A model generated the notes under the pieces. It was not told where the DNA came from. It was given only the letters and a program-made list of their open reading frames with translations, and made no database searches. The position numbers were made by a program, and so were the translations under genes. This document shows positions 8,152 through 16,256 of a stretch of DNA of 42,049 nucleotides, piece after piece; position 1 is the first letter of the stretch; the number at the start of each line of letters is the position of its first letter. Source of the DNA: JANMDN01 sp031376285 (lineage in GTDB: Bacteria > Actinomycetota > Thermoleophilia > Miltoncostaeales > Miltoncostaeaceae); the NCBI GenBank assembly GCA_031376285.1, contig JANMDN010000077.1:1-42049 (forward strand), written 5' to 3'.

Positions 8152-8948
8152 GCGTTATCCTCGCCCTGAACGCGCGACGCAGCTGGCGTCGCGTTCTCGC
8201 GCTCGCGATCGGCTTTGCCATCTTCGAGCTGATCGTCGGGCTGTCGTTCTCGTCGACGGACCAAGCGCTCCTTCGCGAGCTGATTGATCAACTGCCGCCC
8301 GCCGTGCGTGTGCTCGCCGCGGGGAACGGCGCCGACATCGCGAGCCCTCCCGGCTACCTCGGCTCGGGGTACTTCCACCCGGTCGCGCTGACACTGCAGG
8401 CCGCCATCGTGATTTCCCTGGGAGCAGGAATTGCGAGGGATGTCGAAGATGGTGTGGCCGAGATGCTGCTCTCGCGCCCACTTGCCCGCTGGAGGTGGCT
8501 CTCAGCGCACGCGACCTGGATGGCCATCGCGCTCGCAATCGTTTCCGGGGCTGGCTTCGTCGGGGGGTACTCCTCGACATTCGTCCTCGACCAGCTCTCC
8601 CCAGTTCGCGCAACCAGTCTGCTGCTTGCGAGCCTTGGCGGATATCTGGTGTTCCTGTCGGTTGGGGCACTCGCGCTTGTCGTTGCCGGACTTGTGCGAA
8701 CCGGCGGGCGTGTGGTCGGCTGGGTCGCGGGCGCCCTGCTCGTGAGCTATGCCCTGAACTACCTCGCCCAGATCTGGGAACTCGTCCGCCCGTGGGGTCG
8801 GCTCTCGATCCTCCACTACTACGACCCAGCCAGCATCACGGCTCGCGGGGTGCTCCCCGTTGGCACGATCGCGGTGCTCGTCAGCGTGATCTGCATCCTC
8901 ACGGTTGCCGCGCACGTCCTCGTCGAGCGCCGCGAGCTTGCTCCATAA
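8148..8948 (+). CDS. ABC-2 type exporter permease
   Basis: Membrane partner of the upstream ATPase, 266 residues. About six hydrophobic segments: VLALAIGFAIFELIVGL, AAIVISLGAGIA, WMAIALAIVSGAGFVGG, LGGYLVFLSVGALALVVAGLV, WVAGALLVSYALNYLA and TIAVLVSVICILTVAAHVLV. The DGVAEMLLSRPLARW segment after the second helix is typical of ABC-2 permeases that handle antibiotics or lipids. Translation is coupled to the ATPase by a GTGA overlap. The following DUF1707 gene begins 10 bp after the stop. Confidence 0.9.
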   Translation: MSVILALNARRSWRRVLALAIGFAIFELIVGLSFSSTDQALLRELIDQLPPAVRVLAAGNGADIASPPGYLGSGYFHPVALTLQAAIVISLGAGIARDVEDGVAEMLLSRPLARWRWLSAHATWMAIALAIVSGAGFVGGYSSTFVLDQLSPVRATSLLLASLGGYLVFLSVGALALVVAGLVRTGGRVVGWVAGALLVSYALNYLAQIWELVRPWGRLSILHYYDPASITARGVLPVGTIAVLVSVICILTVAAHVLVERRELAP

Positions 8949-8958
8949 TGACGGGAAC

Positions 8959-9612
8959 GTGTCCGAGGAACCCCCACGCCGCGGCGTGATGCGCTCGGCT
9001 TGGCGCAAAGCCGAGCCACCAGCGACGCGTGCAAGCGACGCCGAACGCGACGACGCAGTCATTCGCCTGCGGGAGTCTTGCGTCGAGGGTCGTCTCACCC
9101 TCGACGAGTTCACCGACCGAATGGGCGCGGCCTATGAGGCGATGACGCACGCCGACCTCGACGTGCTGACGCGGGACCTCCCTGCCCGACCACCGAGCCC
9201 CGTGGCGGACGCCAGGCGCACGATCATCGGAGTGCTCGGAACCGGTAACCAACGGGGCCGTTGGCAGGTCGCCAAGCGGACGACGCTCGTGGCGTGCCTC
9301 GGCCACTGTGACGTCGACCTCGGCAGCGCGGTCATCACCGACAGCGAGGTCACTCTGCGAGCCTTCGCAATGCTCGGAAGCGTGCGAGTTACGGTCCCGA
9401 GCGGCGTGAACGTGATCGTCGACGGATCGAGCATCCTCGGATCCACCGACGTTCGGCTCGATCGAAGCGGACCCCCTCCCCCACCAGGCGCACCAACGAT
9501 TCGAATTCGGGCCTACACATTGCTCGGCTCGGCTGAGGTCATCGGGCGTCGCCCAAAGCTCCTTGATCGGCTGCGCGAAACGCGCGAACGGTGGCGCAGC
9601 GGTGCTCGCTGA
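8959..9612 (+). CDS. DUF1707 protein with LiaF-like C-terminal domain
   Basis: 217 residues. Residues about 25-77 match the actinobacterial DUF1707 SHOCT-like domain (RASDAERDDAVIRLRESCVEGRLTLDEFTDRMGAAYEA, shown here in pieces: RASDAERDD, EGRLTLDEFTDRMGAAYEA). The rest is a beta-helix-like domain related to the C terminus of LiaF/YvqF cell-wall stress proteins: repeated short strands such as AFAMLGSVRVTVPSG and GSSILGSTDVRL. No membrane segment is seen, so it is probably cytoplasmic or peripheral. The GTG at 8959 is chosen because it lies 10 bp after the permease stop; ATG codons further in are less likely. Probably co-transcribed with the exporter; a link to envelope stress is inference. 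Confidence 0.85.
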   Translation: MSEEPPRRGVMRSAWRKAEPPATRASDAERDDAVIRLRESCVEGRLTLDEFTDRMGAAYEAMTHADLDVLTRDLPARPPSPVADARRTIIGVLGTGNQRGRWQVAKRTTLVACLGHCDVDLGSAVITDSEVTLRAFAMLGSVRVTVPSGVNVIVDGSSILGSTDVRLDRSGPPPPPGAPTIRIRAYTLLGSAEVIGRRPKLLDRLRETRERWRSGAR

Positions 9613-9625
9613 TAGCATCCCCCGC

Positions 9626-9681
9626 GTCTGCCCACGGGCGGACATGGCACTTGCCGCATGATCCGGCCGCCTACGGGCGGC
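9626..9681 (+). promoter_or_regulatory. Two similar hairpins in the leader of the NYN-LOTUS gene
   Basis: Hairpin A pairs GTCTGCC (9626-9632) with GGCGGAC (9637-9643) around CACG, with one G-T pair. Hairpin B pairs GCCGCC (9666-9671) with GGCGGC (9676-9681) around TACG, giving a UNCG-class tetraloop closed by C-G in RNA. The two share the core GCC-N-ACGGGCGG. Both lie in the 96-bp leader between the DUF1707 stop and the GTG at 9709. Confidence 0.4.
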
Positions 9682-9708
9682 ACACACATCAAATTCCTGG
9701 AGGACCCC

Positions 9709-11556
9709 GTGGCTGAGTATGCCCTCGCCATGCTGGTCGATTTCGAGAACATGGCCCGCCCTGGAGCGAAGAGCCGTGGCGATTTCGACATCACGCTTGT
9801 GCTTGACCGTTTGAACGAGAAGGGCCGCGTGATCGTGAAGCGCGCCTACGCCGACTGGAGCCGCTACCGCGAAGCGAAGCACCAGTTGCAGAACGCCGGA
9901 CTCGAGCTGATCGAGATGCCGTCGGCGCGTGAAGGCGCGAAGAACCGCGCCGACATCAAGCTCGCCGTGGACGCGATGGAGCTGGCCTACAGTCGCGAGC
10001 ACGTCGACAACTTCGTGATCGTTTCCGGCGACAGCGACTTCACGCCGCTCGTCGGAAAGCTCCGCGAGCTGAACAAGCGCGTGATCGGCGTCGGCAATCG
10101 CGAATCGACGAGCGACCTGCTGATCGCCAACTGCGACGAGTTCATCTTTTACGACTCGATTGCGGGGGCCCGTGGCAGTTCCCGTCGAGGCTCGACCGAC
10201 GTCGCCGCGATGCTCCGCGACACCCTCACCGCACTCCAACGCGAAGGTGTTGAGTGGCCGCTTGCGAGCGTCGTCAAGGACTCCATGCGCCGCAAGAACC
10301 CCGCCTTCGATGAACGCGACGCAGGTTTTGGAACGTTCTCGAAGCTACTTGACGACGCGTCCGCTCGAGGCCACATTCGTCTCGAGACCGACCCGCGTAG
10401 CGGCACCTACCGTGTCGAGCTCGCCGACAGCACGGCCGGCGCTCCGACCATGAGCCCAACCGAGGATCGCTCCGAGACCGATCGCGGAGGACGTCGACGT
10501 CGTCGTCGCCCGCCCCGCGGCGCTGAGGAGGGGCGTACCAGCGAGCAGGACGACCGCGCGGCGCTCGGCGATATCCCCGAGGGCGCGGAGGTCTTCGAGG
10601 TCGTCGTCGAGGCCACGCCGGACCCGGGCCTTGGGGACCTCCCCCCTGTCGGTGTACCGATTTCCTACGAAGACATGATCCTCATGGGTCCCGATATCGA
10701 TGCGGAGATCCCGGAGCTGATCGAGCAGAGCGACCTCGACCGTGTCGAGGCCGCGCAGCCGTCGCGAGGCTCTCGTCGACGCCGCCGTCGTTTCTCGGGC
10801 GACGACGAACCAACGGCGGCCGACCTGTCAGACCTTCGCGAGGATGAGGACGACGTGTCGTCTGCGGGCTCGACCGGCGGCGCCGCGGTGCTCGTACTCG
10901 AGCGCATGTCAGCCGACGAGATCCGCGCGGCATTCGACGCGGGCGAGCCGGTGTACTTCACCGTCGAAGGCGTCGACCACGCGACCATCGAGTCGCTCGG
11001 TGTCGCGACACCGGACGGCGAGCAGGTTCTCCGAACGTGGACAAGCGCCAGCGGCAAGGTATCGAAGTCGGCAGCGAAGACGTTCGACCTCGCCGTCAAG
11101 TACCACGCGGCAGGCCGCAAGGGCGCCGCGTTCGCGGTCCGTCCGAGCGTCGCCGAACCCGAGGTCGTGAGCGCACCGGAGCCGGTGGCAGTTGTCGCGA
11201 CTCAGGTGGCCATGCCCCCCGCCTCCGCTTCTGAGACGTCTGAGGAGTCGCGTCCCGGCCGCCGCCGACGTCGGAGCCGGCCAGTCGAGGAGAGCACCCC
11301 CGAGGCGACGCCAGCCGACATTGTCACGGCGCCAGTGGAGGTCGCAGAACCAGCCCCAACGACCGATTCGGCACCCGATGCTGACGTGGCCCCTACGCGT
11401 CGGCGAGGGAGCCGTCGGGTGACGCCTAACAGCGTCGAGTCGGGGACAGAAGCCGCAGCCTCCGCTCCCCCAAGCGAGGCCTCAGGGACTGACGACACAA
11501 CCTCGGGCACGGGTCGCCGCCGGCGCCGCAGGACAAGCCCACCTCCCGCGGAGTAG
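9709..11556 (+). CDS. NYN domain and OST-HTH/LOTUS protein with Arg-rich tail
   Basis: 615 residues. Residues 1-145 form a NYN (PIN-fold) domain: AMLVDFENM with the first acidic pair, KNRADIKLAVDAMELAY and VSGDSDFTPLVGKLRE supply the other metal-binding Asp residues, so it may be an RNase. Residues about 160-230 match an OST-HTH/LOTUS RNA-binding domain (DVAAMLRDTLTALQREGVEWPLASVVK). The remainder is mostly acidic low-complexity sequence broken by arginine clusters (RRRRRPPRG, RRRRRFSG, GRRRRRSR, RRRGSRR, GRRRRRRTS) and one folded-looking block around 395-485. The common bacterial family is only about 250 residues, so the tail is the odd part. Start is GTG behind CTGGAGGA. It is a single-gene unit with a strong terminator. 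Confidence 0.92.
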   Translation: MAEYALAMLVDFENMARPGAKSRGDFDITLVLDRLNEKGRVIVKRAYADWSRYREAKHQLQNAGLELIEMPSAREGAKNRADIKLAVDAMELAYSREHVDNFVIVSGDSDFTPLVGKLRELNKRVIGVGNRESTSDLLIANCDEFIFYDSIAGARGSSRRGSTDVAAMLRDTLTALQREGVEWPLASVVKDSMRRKNPAFDERDAGFGTFSKLLDDASARGHIRLETDPRSGTYRVELADSTAGAPTMSPTEDRSETDRGGRRRRRRPPRGAEEGRTSEQDDRAALGDIPEGAEVFEVVVEATPDPGLGDLPPVGVPISYEDMILMGPDIDAEIPELIEQSDLDRVEAAQPSRGSRRRRRRFSGDDEPTAADLSDLREDEDDVSSAGSTGGAAVLVLERMSADEIRAAFDAGEPVYFTVEGVDHATIESLGVATPDGEQVLRTWTSASGKVSKSAAKTFDLAVKYHAAGRKGAAFAVRPSVAEPEVVSAPEPVAVVATQVAMPPASASETSEESRPGRRRRRSRPVEESTPEATPADIVTAPVEVAEPAPTTDSAPDADVAPTRRRGSRRVTPNSVESGTEAAASAPPSEASGTDDTTSGTGRRRRRRTSPPPAE

Positions 11557-11569
11557 GACGCTCTCATCG

Positions 11570-11600
11570 ACGCAGCGGGCGATCAAATCGCCCGCTGCGT
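11570..11600 (+). terminator. Perfect 14-bp hairpin after the NYN-LOTUS gene
   Basis: ACGCAGCGGGCGAT (11570-11583), loop CAA, ATCGCCCGCTGCGT (11587-11600). It starts 14 bp past the stop codon. No T-run follows, as is common in high-GC actinobacteria. Confidence 0.85.
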
Positions 11601-11688
11601 GCGACCCTCCGAGCGCCGTCCGGAGCCTTCTTGCGCGCCCAGATACGCCCGAGCGTCGAGCGGCCTCATATCCGCACGTTGCGTGATT

Positions 11689-11837
11689 TTCTTGACTGTC
11701 AAGAATAGCCCTCGTCTTGACAGTCAAGAATGACGGGGCCCTGACGGGAAGCCATTTCCGTCGACGAGTTCGTGTGATTTGAGACCTTCGCGCCGTCGTT
11801 CGCTGACAGTCAGAAAACGGGCTACTCGTGACTGTCA
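11689..11837. promoter_or_regulatory. Array of four TGAC-N-GTCA palindromes in two pairs
   Basis: Four operator-like palindromes: TTCTTGACTGTCAAGAA (11689-11705), TCTTGACAGTCAAGA (11715-11729), CTGACAGTCAG (11803-11813) and TGACTGTCA (11829-11837). The centres are 11697, 11722, 11808 and 11833, so each pair is exactly 25 bp apart, and the two 24-nt spans between centres match at 15 positions. No gene begins nearby on either strand. From 11838 to 12064 nothing further is seen. The regulator is unknown; the design fits a dimeric repressor such as TetR or MarR type. Confidence 0.6.
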
Positions 11838-12064
11838 AAGGGAGAAGGCGCGGCGCTCCTCGAGCCTGGCCATCGCAAGGACTGATGCGCGACAGCGACC
11901 GACGCCCGGGTCCTACGGAGCCGGTCAGCGACGAGACCCCATCGAACACCGGCCGGGCCGCGCCGACGAACGTCACCACCGCCCTCCGAATGGAGGACAC
12001 CCTCACCCTGAAAATGGTGCACCGTGGCGCTATTTCATGGTGATCGCTTCGGTGGGACGAGTCG

Positions 12065-12989
12065 CTAAATGTCGTTCTTGAAGGTGTCGCAGTCGTCTGG
12101 GTTGCCACTCTGGAAACCGTTGTTGAACCATGTGACGCGTGGCTTCGAGTCGCCGTGCGTGAAGGCCTCCGAGTTGACGCGGCCCGTGGTCGATCGCTGG
12201 ATTGCGCGTCGCCAACTGCGGCGGCGGCCCGGAGGCCCTCTGGGCGGGTCTGGGTTCGACGGAGTTCTTTTTTCCAGGGATGCTTCCCTGGATGAGAGGA
12301 GTCCTCGATGGGAAGAGCGAGCAAGTACTCGCAGGAGTTGCGTGATCGGAGTGTGCGGCTGGCAATCGAGTCTGGTCGCCCTGCTCAAGGATCTGCTGCT
12401 CGTACGCCGAGTGCGCCAAGATGCCGGCATAACAGTCGGCCTGCAGTTCGAGTCGCACCGATAGGGCGTTCGCGTAGTTCGGGTTCTGCTGCTGAAGCTG
12501 GGTGACCTGGTCGGCGGTACCGACCAAGTTCTGTACGTGGTGGCCGTACTCGTGGGCGATGACGTAGGCCTGTGCGAAGTCGCCTGGGGCGCCGAAGCGG
12601 TCGCTCAACTGGGAAAAGAACGAAAGCGGGAGATACACCTGGGCGTCGGCGGGACAGTAGAAGGGACCCGTCCCCGCCTGCGCAAAGCCACAGCCAGTTC
12701 GCGTCGAACCTTCGAAGAGCACCGTCTTTGCGCCTTGGAAGCGTTGCCCTGACTGGGCAAATATCTTTGCCAGGTCTCCTGCACGTTAACCGCGACGAAC
12801 GTGACGAACTCCTTCTGCTTGTCGGCAGCAGGGGCGCCAGCGGGAACGTCGTTCGCTCCTGCGCCCGTTGGCGCCGAGGCCGCCGATCCCGCGACGACCA
12901 CCCCCACCACCGGGGAAGCCGGACCCGCCGCCGCCGCCCCGACGGTCCTCGACGAGACCGTCGTCGCCCTGCTGCTTGCGCCATCTCAC
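12065..12989 (-). pseudogene. Neutral zinc metallopeptidase (YpfJ-type), broken
   Basis: Remains of a paralogue of the intact peptidase at 16257. Pieces in order: an N terminus VRWRKQQGDDGLVEDRRGGGG from the GTG at 12989; a shift into AADKQKEFVTFVAVNVQETW; a shift at about 12770, where restoring one G gives ETWAKIFAQSG; then a long readable part containing TGCGFAQAGTGPFYCPAD, the active site HEYGHHVQ and ELQADCYAG. After LEQGD the frame enters foreign sequence (about 12251-12390) and resumes as LRAAAAVGDA, then after another shift STTGRV and FQSGNPDDCDTF to the stop at 12065. The break at 12251-12390 holds an IS3-type fragment. At least three frameshifts plus the insertion make it non-functional. 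Confidence 0.88.
12251..12390 (+). mobile_element. IS3-family fragment: left end and start of OrfA
   Basis: Plus-strand ATG at 12308, behind GAGAGGAG, opens MGRASKYSQELRDRSVRLA and continues IESGRPAQ, the typical beginning of an IS3-family OrfA helix-turn-helix. The frame ends in peptidase sequence after about 27 residues, so the rest of the element has been lost. The left flank carries a hairpin TCCAGGGA (12273-12280) / TCCCTGGA (12285-12292). The exact ends are uncertain by 10-20 bp because no full copy is present for comparison. Confidence 0.7.
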
Positions 12990-13274
12990 CGGTTCGCCCC
13001 CCGACGTCGACCAATTCGGTGGAAGTTTATGTTGCCGAAATTGTCGCCGGTGGGATCGCTTCCAGATCCATTCCGAGCGTCGCGCCCGGTGGTCTGGCGC
13101 GCGGTCCGGTCGCGTCTCACGCTGACCTCCAGTGCGCCAGTTTCTGCGAGACCCTGCATGAGGGAGGCCAACAGAACGATTATGGCGAATCTCGCTCGCG
13201 TCTCTCACTCAGTTTCGTCCGATCAAGACCGATGAACGCTAGACAGACCCCCGACCGCAAGGTGAGCAACGACG

Positions 13275-16031
13275 ATGCAGCTCCGACCACCCCGACCGCG
13301 TCTCCGACTCTCGATCCTCCTCCCGATCGCGTGCGCGCTCGGGGCCCCAGCCGCGGCCTCGGCCGTGAGCCAGCGCTCCTCCCTCAACCCTAGCTTCGAG
13401 CAGCCGATTCTCTCCCCACCGGCACCGGCGTTGGTCTCCAACTTCGTCACGAGCATCGGAGCGACCCTGCTCGTCGATCAGACCTGGATCGCTGGTTGGA
13501 AAACGAGCCACCCCGCCCTCGCGAACATCTGTGCAGCGGGTCTGGCTTGCGCGCCGATTGAACTCTGGTCAAATGGGTTCTTGGGTGTGTCCGCCGCCCA
13601 TGGCAACGTGTTCGCGGAGGTGAGCGCGATCACGAACTCGCGTCTCTACCAGGACCTTTGTCTCAGCCAGGGTGAGTCGGTTAAGTGGGCCTTCAGCCAT
13701 CGTGGCCGACTTGGCCTCGACAACGCGCGCCTTGTGATCGGCGGGACCACCCTCGGGAGCGGAACAATCGTGACCCAGGTGCAGACAGGCGGTGCGGGCG
13801 CGCTCGGCACGGTCGTAAGCGGCTCCGCAACCGCGACCGCGGACGCGAATGGCTGGACGAGGTACTCCGGGACCTACACCTACACGGGAGCATCGGGCAA
13901 CACCCAGGTTGGCTTCGAGGCGGTCGGCTCGCTGCTGGGTCTTGACCTGAGCATCGGCAACCTCGTCGACAACGTCGACGTCAGCGTCGCCCCGTACGTC
14001 GATGTCGCCTCGGGAACGAGCGCGGATCTCGAGTCGCTGGGAGGCAACCTGCCGGGTGTGCGCGTGGTCGGAAAAGTACCCTTGGGCGGTCTGACGATTC
14101 CACTGACGGTCACCGGCGGCAGCGCGACTCAGGGCTCCGACTTCACGATCCCCGCATCGATGACCGTACCCGCCGGAAACTACGACGGTTCGACCTCCCT
14201 TCCGCTGCCGATTGCGGTGGCGAACGACTCGGTCGTCGAGGGCAACGAGACGATCGACGTCACCCTCGGCGCGGGGGGAACGGCCTATCTCCTCGGCAAT
14301 ACCCAGACGTGCGGCGCCGCCGCCCAGACCACGGCCACCTTTACGATCAAGGACGACGAACCAACCGCCAACGGCGACGCGTTGACGACACCGCACGACT
14401 CCACCGTCGTCGTGGATGTCGCCGCGAACGACTTGCCCGGCGCGTCGGGCGGCGCTCTTGATCCGACGAGCGTACGAGTCCAGGACCCTGCCGACGGCGC
14501 CTACAAGACAAGCGTCACGATCAGCGGAGAAGGCACCTACACCGTCGACGCGACGACGGGCGCAGTCACCTTCGACCCGCTGCCGAGCTTTAGCGGCACG
14601 GCGGTTGTGACCTACCGAATTGGGAATAGCGGGGGCACATCACAAGCCGCGCTCACGACCACAGTGAAAGCGGCGCCGGTCGCCAACGCAGACGTCGGAG
14701 CCGCAGTCCAGAATATTTCAGCGACGATCGACCTGCTGGCAAACGACGTGACGAGCGGTGCGGCGCTTGATCCCCTTAGCGTGCGTCTTAAGGATCCCGC
14801 CGACGGCGTCTACAAGCTCGGCGTAACGATCAGCGGCCAAGGCACCTACGTCGTCAACCCGCTCACCGGCAAAGTCACCTTCACGCCACTGCCCGCGTTC
14901 AGCGGTACCGCGACACCCATTGCGTACCGAGTCGCAGACGCTGATGGTGTCAAGGTCAGCTCGACCGTCTCGTTCAGCGTTGGTCTCATTCAGCCGGTCG
15001 CGTCGGCCGCCGCACCAACCGCGGTATCGGGCGCGCCGACCATTTTTGACGTGCTCGCAAGTGCTGCCCCTGGCGCGGCTACGGCGCCGATCGATCCCAC
15101 GAGTGTGCGCCTCAGGGACCCCGCAGACGGTGTCTATAAGACAAGCGTCGTGATTTCCGGCGAGGGAACCTACCTCGTCAATCCGGTCACCGGCAAGATC
15201 ACATTCACGGCGCTAGCGACCTTTGTCGGGGCCGCCACGCCCGTCACCTACCGTATCGCCGACACGAACGGGACCACCGCCACGGAGACGATCGGCGTCC
15301 GCGTCACCGCGGCCGTCCCAACGGTCACTCCCGCCCCTGCCGGAGGCTCAAGTCCCACGATCGTCATCCCGACGAACGGAAACGGGGGCTCGAATCCGAC
15401 CACAGCTCTCCCGTCAACCGTCCAAATCTACGACCCGGCAGACGGACTCTGGAAGACGACGGTAACCATCCCCGGGGAGGGCACCTACGTGGTTGACCCG
15501 ACGACCGGCAACATCCGGTTTACGCCGTCGGCGGGGTCGTCAGGGAACTCGACGATTCGCTACCGGGCAGCCGATATCAACGGGCGCTACACACAGTCCA
15601 TCGTGAATCCGCAAACCAAACCCGGCCCGAAGCTCACGATCGTCAAGCGCTACAACCGCAGCAGCGTACGCCAAGGAGGTCTGGCTAAGGTGAGCATCTC
15701 GGTCCACAACAGTGGAGACGAAACGGCGACCGACGTCATCGTCTGCGACCTCCCCGGTACCTACTTCGGACACCCTGGCATCAAACGCCAGACTGCCCTG
15801 ACCACGGGTGGATACCTCACGCATGGCAGGCTGTGCTGGACCGTGCCGGCGATCCGACCCGGTCTACGCGTCGCCTTTGGCGCCATCGTCCGGGTAAGCC
15901 GCACGGCGCCCACGAAGAAACTCGTCGGGCTCGCGCGGGTCGACTACCGCAATGCCCTTCCCGCCCAGGCGGCCGCCTCCGTGATGGTCCTCGCGGCGGC
16001 AGCGTCGGCACGCCCTTCGGTTACCGGCTAA
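13275..16031 (+). CDS. Secreted surface protein with CshA-type fibril repeats
   Basis: 918 residues with a Sec signal peptide (SILLPIACALGAPAAASA, about 12-30). Order: an N-terminal lectin- or carbohydrate-binding-like domain (about 35-200; NPSFE, WIAGWKT, NGFLGVSAAHGN); a Calx-beta-like segment (about 268-358; VVEGNETIDVTLG); four tandem repeats of about 80-105 residues (about 362-463, 466-570, 576-678, 695-775). Each repeat has a DPxSVRLxDPADGxYK block, GEGTYxVxPxTGxxTFxPL, and a closing TYRIAD-like strand, as in CshA-type fibril repeats. The C terminus (about 783-905) is a DUF11/CARDB-like beta-sandwich. No LPXTG motif or terminal membrane helix is seen, so cell attachment is unclear. Likely an adhesin or matrix protein. 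ATG at 13275 follows AAGGTGAG. Confidence 0.88.
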   Translation: MQLRPPRPRLRLSILLPIACALGAPAAASAVSQRSSLNPSFEQPILSPPAPALVSNFVTSIGATLLVDQTWIAGWKTSHPALANICAAGLACAPIELWSNGFLGVSAAHGNVFAEVSAITNSRLYQDLCLSQGESVKWAFSHRGRLGLDNARLVIGGTTLGSGTIVTQVQTGGAGALGTVVSGSATATADANGWTRYSGTYTYTGASGNTQVGFEAVGSLLGLDLSIGNLVDNVDVSVAPYVDVASGTSADLESLGGNLPGVRVVGKVPLGGLTIPLTVTGGSATQGSDFTIPASMTVPAGNYDGSTSLPLPIAVANDSVVEGNETIDVTLGAGGTAYLLGNTQTCGAAAQTTATFTIKDDEPTANGDALTTPHDSTVVVDVAANDLPGASGGALDPTSVRVQDPADGAYKTSVTISGEGTYTVDATTGAVTFDPLPSFSGTAVVTYRIGNSGGTSQAALTTTVKAAPVANADVGAAVQNISATIDLLANDVTSGAALDPLSVRLKDPADGVYKLGVTISGQGTYVVNPLTGKVTFTPLPAFSGTATPIAYRVADADGVKVSSTVSFSVGLIQPVASAAAPTAVSGAPTIFDVLASAAPGAATAPIDPTSVRLRDPADGVYKTSVVISGEGTYLVNPVTGKITFTALATFVGAATPVTYRIADTNGTTATETIGVRVTAAVPTVTPAPAGGSSPTIVIPTNGNGGSNPTTALPSTVQIYDPADGLWKTTVTIPGEGTYVVDPTTGNIRFTPSAGSSGNSTIRYRAADINGRYTQSIVNPQTKPGPKLTIVKRYNRSSVRQGGLAKVSISVHNSGDETATDVIVCDLPGTYFGHPGIKRQTALTTGGYLTHGRLCWTVPAIRPGLRVAFGAIVRVSRTAPTKKLVGLARVDYRNALPAQAAASVMVLAAAASARPSVTG

Positions 16032-16072
16032 TCGAGAGGGCGCAAGGCGCGCCGAATGACTGAAGGGATCCT

Positions 16073-16124
16073 CTGACCTCTGAAAGGGCGGCGTGCGGCG
16101 CGCCCAACCCCTCTCAGAGGTCAG
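16073..16124 (+). terminator. Inverted repeat downstream of the surface protein gene
   Basis: CTGACCTCTGA (16073-16083) pairs exactly with TCAGAGGTCAG (16114-16124). After one mismatch the stem continues AGGG with CCCT. It lies 41 bp beyond the stop codon. Confidence 0.7.
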
Positions 16125-16256
16125 CGGCGTGACATTGAGGCCCCCGCGCGCGCGACACGCCCCGCGCCGGTCTGCCCCCCTCCCGCGATGTCTCCGGTAC
16201 TTTCCCGTCCGAGCGCGCGACGCGGACGCGCCCCGGCATCGGGAGAGGGATACGGC

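Noticed and set aside
9626..9681. ANTAR target for the GAF-ANTAR protein
   Set aside because: ANTAR targets have two hexanucleotide loops with conserved A1 and G4; these loops are four bases (CACG and TACG).
11689..11837. CRISPR-like repeats
   Set aside because: Four short palindromes with unequal gaps (25, 86, 25 bp), no constant repeat length and no cas genes.
11482..12324. 280-codon minus-strand frame crossing the palindrome array, IS fragment and pseudogene end
   Set aside because: It runs through the operator-like repeats and broken gene, contains no domain and is rich in Arg, Ser and Thr. Treated as chance.
12990..13274. Possible gene between the pseudogene and the surface protein
   Set aside because: Short frames on both strands, Arg-rich and without start signals or domains; best seen as promoter and leader sequence for the divergent genes.
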